Shown here piece after piece: positions 1 to 4,719 of a stretch of 5,848 nucleotides of DNA; the first letter of the stretch is position 1; every line of letters starts with the position of its first letter. Made by a program: the position numbers and the translations under genes. The stretch is from the NCBI GenBank assembly GCA_022572905.1, contig JACZUZ010000143.1, positions 1 through 5,848 on the forward strand, given 5' to 3'. The DNA is from Candidatus Zixiibacteriota bacterium (GTDB lineage: Bacteria > Zixibacteria > MSB-5A5 > GN15 > JACZUZ01). The notes under the pieces were generated by a model that did no database searches, was not told the DNA's origin, and was given only the letters and a program-made list of their open reading frames with translations.

Positions 1-393
1 GCCGCAGGCTGGTGGATTTGAGACATAGGCGCGGTAATATGATTTGCGATAATAGTAACAGGTCATTCTGAATCCGGCTGGAGCCCAGAGTATCAAGAAA
101 GAGGGGCTATGCGGAATCCACGACGGCAACCATGCCGGAAAAATGTCTCGACCAAAAAACGCGATTAGATCGGGCGAATAGAACGGCGAAATATAATGAG
201 CGCCAGTTCCAGTGAAGACATAATGTTCGTTTTGAAAGGCCGCCCAGGTGGAATAAATAACAAACGCCGCCAACCCGATTCCCACTGCAACCGGTTGAAT
301 CCACCAGTAATCGGTGCGATAAGTTCGCCCGGTGCGACCGGTGCGACCGGTGCGACCGGTTCGACCGGAACGTCCGGGGCTACTCCGGAGCAC
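1..393 (-). CDS. Partial two-helix membrane protein, succinate dehydrogenase-associated type (C-terminus beyond window)
   Basis: The minus strand is open for 131 codons from a GTG at 393-391 to the window edge. GTG is the only start codon between the in-frame TGA (405-403) and the conserved part; a GAAAGG ribosome-site-like stretch lies 5 nt upstream. Residues 7-24 are six Gly-Arg-Thr/Ser triplets. Then come RTDYWWIQP (26-34), a hydrophobic helix (about 35-53), an aromatic loop with YISPFYSP (67-74), a second hydrophobic stretch (about 98-108) and a Cys/Tyr-rich CYYYRKSYYR (112-121) ending in NPPAC (126-130). From memory, this motif order matches small uncharacterised membrane proteins often encoded next to sdhA/sdhB in actinobacteria and other phyla. 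A membrane role tied to succinate dehydrogenase is inferred from that, as the neighbours are outside the window. The N-terminal tail lies at a suspected breakpoint, so the true start may be lost. The reading frame is strongly supported, the family assignment moderately. Confidence 0.62.
   Translation of the reverse strand, partial: MLRSSPGRSGRTGRTGRTGRTGRTYRTDYWWIQPVAVGIGLAAFVIYSTWAAFQNEHYVFTGTGAHYISPFYSPDLIAFFGRDIFPAWLPSWIPHSPSFLILWAPAGFRMTCYYYRKSYYRAYVSNPPACG
331..384. repeat. 9-bp tandem repeat, about six units, degenerating rightward
   Basis: Three exact units of GGTGCGACC (331-339, 340-348, 349-357) are followed by GGTTCGACC, GGAACGTCC and the poorly matching GGGGCTACT. An AGTTCGCCC just to the left may be another decayed unit. 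On the minus strand the array encodes Gly-Arg-Thr triplets at the N-terminus of the membrane protein. On the plus strand the same bases read Gly-Ala-Thr, giving a collagen-like look to an open frame that continues into the kinase fragment. Because the period is a multiple of three, both strands stay open. I take the minus-strand reading as the real one, because it joins directly to the conserved membrane protein. Confidence 0.85.
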
Positions 394-627
394 ACTCGCC
401 TTTCAGCAAATGCACGCGAGGTCTATGACGTAACTGGCGCGGGAGACACTGTGATCGCTGTTTTTACTTCCGCGATTTCAGCGGGAGCCACGCTTAAAGA
501 GGCTTCAGTTCTCGCCAATACGGCCGCGGGAATGGTGGTAGGAGAAATTGGCGCCGCTACTGTTTCGAAGACACGACTACACGAAGAATTAAAGAGTTTC
601 GCCGGTGAAGACGCGCTCAAGATCTGA
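385..627 (+). pseudogene. C-terminal fragment of heptose-7-phosphate kinase (HldE domain I / HldA, PfkB family)
   Basis: The last 80 residues match the C-terminal end of the RfaE1/HldE kinase domain, which phosphorylates D-glycero-D-manno-heptose 7-phosphate at C1 in ADP-heptose synthesis. The segment AREVYDVTGAGDTVIAV carries the PfkB signature GAGD (436-447), whose Asp is the catalytic base. It is followed by ANTAAGMVVGEIGAATVS, closely similar to the E. coli HldE stretch with ANAAAGVVVG. A full kinase domain is about 310-330 residues, so roughly 240 N-terminal residues are absent. The frame stays open leftward to an ATG at 196, but that upstream part is antisense to the membrane protein and has no kinase character, so 196 is not a credible start. 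The protein stops at TGA 625-627 with no fused adenylyltransferase; that activity is encoded at 4167-4661. It is either a truncated remnant of a true rearrangement or an assembly artefact. Identity is well supported, functionality is not. Confidence 0.75.
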
Positions 628-702
628 AGAGCTTCTTCTATCCTGACAGATGTTTACCGCCTGATTCCTTCAGAACAAATCTTTATCGTCTTCAAGTTTT
701 GC

Positions 703-731
703 TTGACTCCCTCAGTATCCTCGCATAGCTT
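703..731 (+). promoter_or_regulatory. Weak sigma70-like promoter candidate for the secreted dockerin protein
   Basis: TTGACT (703-708) matches the -35 consensus at five of six positions. It is followed 17 bp later by TAGCTT (726-731), a poor -10 with three matches. Transcription from it would give a leader of about 70 nt containing the hairpin at 753-779. Its position in a non-coding gap just ahead of a large monocistronic-looking gene supports it, but the -10 is weak. Confidence 0.25.
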
Positions 732-752
732 TATGGTGAAATTGAAGGCGAA

Positions 753-779
753 GTCCCAGCCAGCCGTCGGTGGAGGGAC
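753..779 (+). other. Imperfect 10-bp hairpin in the leader of the secreted protein gene
   Basis: Bases 753-757 (GTCCC) pair with 775-779 (GGGAC), 760-762 (CCA) with 771-773 (TGG), and 764-765 (CC) with 769-770 (GG), leaving a GTC loop. The interruptions are an A/A mismatch (758/774) and bulged G at 759 and 763. There is no T-tract after it, so a terminator is unlikely. The 3' arm holds a purine-rich GGTGGAGGGA too far from the ATG at 807 to be its ribosome site; AGGA at 793-796 is better placed, 10 nt upstream. Confidence 0.35.
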
Positions 780-806
780 GAAAACCACAAGTAGGATGAT
801 ATTGTC

Positions 807-3578
807 ATGAAACGCATCAAATATTTAGTGTTAGTAATTGCGATTATCGCACCGACGCTGGTTCAGGCGCAGTTTACCTTTTTGAACGATACGGTTAGAA
901 TCGAGGGCGGTCCTCTCAGGATCGGGGTATCTGTACCGCTCCAGGTTTACCTGTATAACGAAAATATAATTACGGCGTTCACTCTAGGCTATATTTTTAA
1001 GCCTTTGGATAGCGGTTTCGCTGTCTTCGATTCTGTAGTGTGGGTCAATCGATTTGCGGATCCGCAGGTACTTCAAGTAAGAACTTCTCAGTTCCCGAGG
1101 CATGACGACCTACCTCCTGATACGGTTTTGACCGGGGCATTAAATCTTGGCGCGGGAGGGTCGGATCTGTCTCCCGGGGCCGATGTAATGGTGAAGATAT
1201 ATTTTACGGGAGTTCAAACAGGATTTATGGAGATTGATAGCGGGTTTGTTGATCCTGCAGGGCAATTCTTCCTTGCTTACAAGGATGGAAGTGCGCACCA
1301 TCCCCATTTCTTCACACAACCAATTGAAATCCAATCGGGGCCGCCTCCTCCGCAGATTTCATCATCCGCTGAAGTAGTGAGGGTCGCTGGTGGAGATATA
1401 ATTGAGATTGGTTACAGCGGATATTCACTTGATTCGATTCCTTTGACTTACGAATTAATTTCTCTAGTGGGTTACGATGATTCAACACTAACTCCCAGCA
1501 TAGTTCCAGCTTTTTCCGGAGGAGAGTCTCCTCAACTTAGTTGGAATATCACCTCTGGGGATGTCGGTATTTGGCTTGTAACTGTCGGAGTTTGTGATAC
1601 TCTGGGTCAATGCGATACGGCTCTGGCACGGATTGAAGTCGTGACTTCACAGGACTATCTGATTGACTACGATTGGACTGAAATTACCAGTTCTATGAAT
1701 GCTACCGGTTTGAGTCACGGCAATCTCGATGGCGATCTGTACCCAGAGGTAATTGTAACTGGCGATGTCTCGATCCATAGCGGCTCACTCAAAATATACG
1801 ATTTTCTGGAGGGATCAGGATACACCGAGTTCCTGGATGTTGACGACGACAGGCCGAAGATTGGATTGACCATGGGTTTTCTGAACGGCGATGAATACCT
1901 GGATTTTGTACTGAGCGGGGTGAAGGATAATTTGGACCCCCAATGGGGTGTGGGAATCTACCATGGACAGGAATCCGGAGTTCCCGTTTTGATAGATGAC
2001 ACCGAAGATGCGAAGAGTTACGAAGCGGCTGTATTGGCTGACTTTACAGGTGATGGCTGGCTCGATTACTTGGCTATGAATGTCATCACTTTATTTCAGG
2101 GGACTCCAGATCTCTACGTTTACATCTATGAGGGCGACTCCGCCTCGATGTTTCATTCAATCGGCCAATTGGCCCTCAATTCGGCTCCGAGATCAATTAA
2201 TAGCGCCGACTTTAATAATGATGGATATGAGGATCTCGCAATCGGAACAATTGATGGCGTTAGTATATATCTTAACGACGGTGTCGGTGGATTCTCGAAT
2301 TTTGCGAATTATCCCCAGGAATACGGTGTTGTCGATATTCAAATCACCAATCGCGGTAGCGATTTCAATAATGATGGCGAGTTCGATCTGTGCGTAGCGA
2401 CACCATCGGTTGGGGGATCAGAAAGCGAAATATTCGTTTATCTAGGGGACGGAAACGGTGGATTTAGCCCTCAAAAAATCAGAACGATAGCCGGGCAAGT
2501 GTTTGGAAATACTGTCGGAGACTTCAATAATGACGCTATCCTCGACATCGCTTTTGTAAATGGCTCCAGGAAATATTTTGGCATCCTCTTTGGTGATGGC
2601 GACGGAACATTTACGAACGAGATTAGGTACGATGTGCCAAATTTTGCGCCAAGAAGAATTGATTGTCTGGATATGGATTTGGATGGAGACCTCGACATTG
2701 CTATAGCCTCATATATAGCCGGAGTAGGACAGTCATTGTATTTCTTTTCCAACGAAAGCAACCCACCGGGCTATTCGGTGGCGGGGCTTGATATTTTGGG
2801 TAGTGATAACGCTCAGATTGAGCTGACTTCAAAAACTGGGCGTGTCTTGAATCACATTAGCAGCACGATCCCCAGCGGCGAATACTATTTGCGTAACGCT
2901 GATGGCAACTCGCGAATAGATGATTTCGCATGCGTGTCTGTTGTAGAATCCGGAGAGTATAAGCTAGTAGTTTCTCCCAAGAACAATCTCCCGCAAGGCT
3001 ACCCGTTTTCACTCGAATACACATTGGGTGGCATGAAGCTTCGTTTGGCGAAAGAGGCGCCCATGAATTCTTCCGGGTATATATTCAAGATTAGCCCCGA
3101 CGGAAATTCCGGAGCGCTCCCTGTCAACGGCGCTTTCTCCTTTTTCAACACTCCAACATTCTTATGGAGTGGCGCGGGGCCGTTTGATTTTGAGTTAGCT
3201 ACCGATATTGGATTTAATAATATCATTCACAACGCGCAGATAAATGAAACGATTTATTCATTACCCCTAACTCTTTCCGCCCCGGATACAACAATTTATT
3301 ACTGGCGAGTGAAACCTGTCGCCGCTAACGAATTCGAGTCAATTTACGCACTCAATATTATTCCGGGAGCGAATGGCTCTTGTGGTGATGTTGATGGCGG
3401 AGGGTCCGTCAATATTGGTGACGCAATATTCTTGCTTACCTATATTTTCAGAAATGGCGATGCCCCGGACCCTATCGGACGCGGCGACACGAACGGTAGC
3501 GGCGATGTCAATATCGCTGACGCCACGCATTTGATAAAGTATATCTTCATCGGCGGCTTACCGCCAATCTGCCAATAG
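807..3578 (+). CDS. Secreted multidomain protein with seven FG-GAP/VCBS repeats and C-terminal dockerin
   Basis: The 923-residue product starts with a Sec signal peptide: MKRIKYL, a hydrophobic core, and likely cleavage after VQA at residue 21. ATG 807 is chosen because an in-frame TAG (792-794) lies just upstream and AGGA (793-796) precedes it. Residues 22-175 look like a beta-sandwich, possibly cohesin-like; about 180-290 look Ig-like. Seven Asp-rich FG-GAP calcium loops follow near residues 306, 358, 412, 468, 519, 572 and 622, the spacing of an integrin-type beta-propeller. About 655-855 is another beta-rich part ending in an Ig/FN3-like segment with YYWRVKP. Residues 859-922 form a dockerin with two calcium loops, DVDGGGSVNIGD (861-872) and DTNGSGDVNIAD (894-905), bracketed by C859 and C922. 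An exported, calcium-binding adhesive or surface-anchored role is inferred; no catalytic motif was seen. Similar dockerin-tailed proteins are common in Zixibacteria-like genomes. Confidence 0.9.
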   Translation: MKRIKYLVLVIAIIAPTLVQAQFTFLNDTVRIEGGPLRIGVSVPLQVYLYNENIITAFTLGYIFKPLDSGFAVFDSVVWVNRFADPQVLQVRTSQFPRHDDLPPDTVLTGALNLGAGGSDLSPGADVMVKIYFTGVQTGFMEIDSGFVDPAGQFFLAYKDGSAHHPHFFTQPIEIQSGPPPPQISSSAEVVRVAGGDIIEIGYSGYSLDSIPLTYELISLVGYDDSTLTPSIVPAFSGGESPQLSWNITSGDVGIWLVTVGVCDTLGQCDTALARIEVVTSQDYLIDYDWTEITSSMNATGLSHGNLDGDLYPEVIVTGDVSIHSGSLKIYDFLEGSGYTEFLDVDDDRPKIGLTMGFLNGDEYLDFVLSGVKDNLDPQWGVGIYHGQESGVPVLIDDTEDAKSYEAAVLADFTGDGWLDYLAMNVITLFQGTPDLYVYIYEGDSASMFHSIGQLALNSAPRSINSADFNNDGYEDLAIGTIDGVSIYLNDGVGGFSNFANYPQEYGVVDIQITNRGSDFNNDGEFDLCVATPSVGGSESEIFVYLGDGNGGFSPQKIRTIAGQVFGNTVGDFNNDAILDIAFVNGSRKYFGILFGDGDGTFTNEIRYDVPNFAPRRIDCLDMDLDGDLDIAIASYIAGVGQSLYFFSNESNPPGYSVAGLDILGSDNAQIELTSKTGRVLNHISSTIPSGEYYLRNADGNSRIDDFACVSVVESGEYKLVVSPKNNLPQGYPFSLEYTLGGMKLRLAKEAPMNSSGYIFKISPDGNSGALPVNGAFSFFNTPTFLWSGAGPFDFELATDIGFNNIIHNAQINETIYSLPLTLSAPDTTIYYWRVKPVAANEFESIYALNIIPGANGSCGDVDGGGSVNIGDAIFLLTYIFRNGDAPDPIGRGDTNGSGDVNIADATHLIKYIFIGGLPPICQ
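1722..2699 (+). repeat. Seven FG-GAP/VCBS calcium-loop repeats (coding)
   Basis: The loop cores are NLDGDLYPE, FLNGDEYLD, DFTGDGWLD, DFNNDGYED, DFNNDGEFD, DFNNDAILD and DMDLDGDLD. They begin near bases 1722, 1878, 2040, 2208, 2361, 2520 and 2670, with spacings of 50-56 codons. Repeats 4-6 also resemble one another at the DNA level (GACTTCAATAATGATGG-like), suggesting more recent duplication. The first two loops depart most from the D-x-D-x-D-G-x-x-D consensus. Confidence 0.8.
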
Positions 3579-3695
3579 CGCTTCACAGAATTCAGATATA
3601 TACCTCCTTGACAGCCGATGTCTGGCGCCCTTGTTTGTCGCAAGAGTCGGATGTGCGCTCTACTTCTGTTTCTAATCTCTAATCAAAGAGCTTTC

Positions 3696-4136
3696 ATGGC
3701 GGAAAAATACCCACAGACATTTGAGAACCATTTCAGATTCGTTCCGCTATATCATTTCGTTGTCTTTGGCGTGTTTTTTGTCAATCTTATCTGGTCGATC
3801 GTGCGGGTTGTTCAGAATTTTTCTTACCATTCGGCGTTCCTGGTTCTCGTGGCTATCGCTTTGATTCTATTGTTTTATTTTACTCGCGCATTCGCTCTTA
3901 AGGTGCAGGACAGAGTCATTCGGCTGGAAATGAGTGTGCGCCTCGAGCGGATACTGCCAGATGATTTGAAATCGCGCATCGATGAACTCACTCCTGATCA
4001 GCTGATATCTCTGCGCTTCGCCTCTAATTCTGAACTCCCTGGACTCTGTCGAAAAATTCTGGAGGAGAAAATCACTGATCGCAAAGAGATCAAAAAATTG
4101 ATAAAGGACTGGCAGGGCGATTATCTGCGAGTGTGA
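3696..4136 (+). CDS. DUF6526 family membrane protein
   Basis: The 146-residue product begins MAEKYPQTFENHFRFVPLYHF, where PQTFENH-RFVPLYH is the hallmark N-terminus of DUF6526 proteins. The frame is open from an ATG at 3618, but the 26 extra residues have no family character, and AAAGAG (3685-3690) sits 5 nt before ATG 3696, so 3696 is preferred. Two membrane helices are evident at about 20-39 and 47-68. A charged cytoplasmic-type tail follows, with KVQDRVIRLEMSVRLERILP (69-88), a DELTPDQLISLRFASNSELP-like segment (96-115) and a C-terminal DYLRV. The tail is conserved in the family, but no biochemical function is known to me. It lies 30 bp upstream of the heptose adenylyltransferase gene and is probably co-transcribed with it. 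That suggests, without proving, a link to envelope biogenesis. Confidence 0.85.
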   Translation: MAEKYPQTFENHFRFVPLYHFVVFGVFFVNLIWSIVRVVQNFSYHSAFLVLVAIALILLFYFTRAFALKVQDRVIRLEMSVRLERILPDDLKSRIDELTPDQLISLRFASNSELPGLCRKILEEKITDRKEIKKLIKDWQGDYLRV

Positions 4137-4155
4137 GGATTTTTAATCCTTCTTT
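4136..4155 (+). terminator. Small hairpin with T-rich tail between DUF6526 and hldC (possible attenuator)
   Basis: AGGATT (4136-4141) and AATCCT (4145-4150) form a perfect 6-bp stem with a TTT loop, overlapping the last base of the DUF6526 stop codon and followed by TCTTT. The stem has only two G-C pairs, so it would terminate weakly at best. It could trim downstream expression of the adenylyltransferase gene or be a chance palindrome. Confidence 0.22.
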
Positions 4156-4166
4156 AGTGTAACAAA

Positions 4167-4661
4167 ATGTCCGCAGTGACTTCGACAATAATTCCCAGAA
4201 CGCAGATAGCCGAAACCGTTCGACGTATTCGTCGTCAGGGCGCCGGGCGTGGTAAACGCGCCTCAATAGTCTTCACTAACGGCGTTTTTGATATCATTCA
4301 CGCTGGTCATGTGGACTATCTCGTTCGCGCAAAACGATTGGGCGGATATCTGATTGTTGGAGTTAACAGCGATTCGTCAGTGCGCAGGCTCAAGGGCGAT
4401 GGTCGGCCATTGCAGTCCGAGCGCGATCGCGCCAAAATTGTAGCGGCGCTGAAGCCGGTTGACGCCGTTGTATTATTCTCTGAAGACACGCCCGAAAACT
4501 TGATTGAGCTTATTCGCCCCGATATTCTGGCAAAGGGCGCCGATTATAAGCTGGCCGAAATCGTGGGGGCGATGTTTGTACGCTCGTATGGCGGCAAGGT
4601 CAAGCGCATCGCCCTGACCAGAGGCCGTTCGACTACAGCGTTGCTCAGACGCATGGCCTGA
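4167..4661 (+). CDS. hldC: D-glycero-beta-D-manno-heptose 1-phosphate adenylyltransferase (HldC / RfaE2 type)
   Basis: This 164-residue cytoplasmic enzyme of the cytidylyltransferase-like superfamily would make ADP-heptose and pyrophosphate from heptose 1-phosphate and ATP, for LPS core or other ADP-heptose products. The domain is complete: FTNGVFDIIHAGHVDYL (36-52) with the nucleotide-binding HxGH at 45-48, VNSDSSVRRLKGDGRP (66-81), EDTPENLI (106-113), PDILAKGADY (118-127) and the C-terminal GRSTTALLRR (153-162). The length is normal for a stand-alone RfaE2, corresponding to domain II of the bifunctional E. coli HldE. The ATG at 4167 has no clear ribosome site; it lies 30 bp after the DUF6526 stop, suggesting translation within a shared transcript. 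A kinase partner is present only as a fragment at 385-627. No key motif is missing. Assignment to heptose rather than another substrate rests on the close RfaE2 match. Confidence 0.92.
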   Translation: MSAVTSTIIPRTQIAETVRRIRRQGAGRGKRASIVFTNGVFDIIHAGHVDYLVRAKRLGGYLIVGVNSDSSVRRLKGDGRPLQSERDRAKIVAALKPVDAVVLFSEDTPENLIELIRPDILAKGADYKLAEIVGAMFVRSYGGKVKRIALTRGRSTTALLRRMA

Positions 4662-4680
4662 TTTGCTTAGCAAAAATTTA

Positions 4681-4710
4681 TTGACAGACGACCACAACCG
4701 GGGCTATTGT
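4681..4710 (+). promoter_or_regulatory. Sigma70-like promoter candidate for the TPR protein gene
   Basis: A perfect TTGACA (4681-4686) is followed after 18 bp by TATTGT (4705-4710), a four-of-six match to the -10 consensus. Transcription would begin around 4717, almost on the ATG at 4720, and there is no Shine-Dalgarno sequence close to that ATG, so a leaderless or very short-leader mRNA is possible. TAAAAT (4711-4716) is a better -10 in isolation but is 24 bp from the -35. It lies in the 58-bp gap after hldC. Confidence 0.35.
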
Positions 4711-4719
4711 TAAAATCGT

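Noticed and set aside
196..384. Plus-strand start at 196 giving a collagen-like N-terminus for the kinase fragment
   Set aside because: This stretch is the antisense of a coherent membrane-protein gene with conserved aromatic and Cys/Tyr motifs, and it carries no kinase similarity.
165..395. Minus-strand frame with a Val-Ala-Pro-rich repeat
   Set aside because: It is an out-of-frame reading of the same 9-bp array; the frame one step over contains the recognisable membrane protein.
2080..2397. Plus-strand 105-codon open frame inside the secreted protein gene
   Set aside because: It lies wholly within the FG-GAP coding region in another frame and has no recognisable domain.
3552..3565. GGCGG-CTTA-CCGCC hairpin near the end of the dockerin gene
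   Set aside because: It is inside the coding sequence (Gly-Gly-Leu-Pro-Pro codons, typical of the dockerin end) and has no T-tract after it.
3608..3636. TTGACA (3608-3613) as a promoter for the DUF6526 gene
   Set aside because: The -35 is perfect, but at 17-bp spacing the only candidate -10 is TTGTTT, with two of six matches. It is too weak to list as a feature.
4662..4681. Terminator after hldC (TTTGC-TTA-GCAAA followed by AATTTATT)
   Set aside because: The stem is only 5 bp and A/T-rich, and there is no uninterrupted T-run, so it is likely chance.
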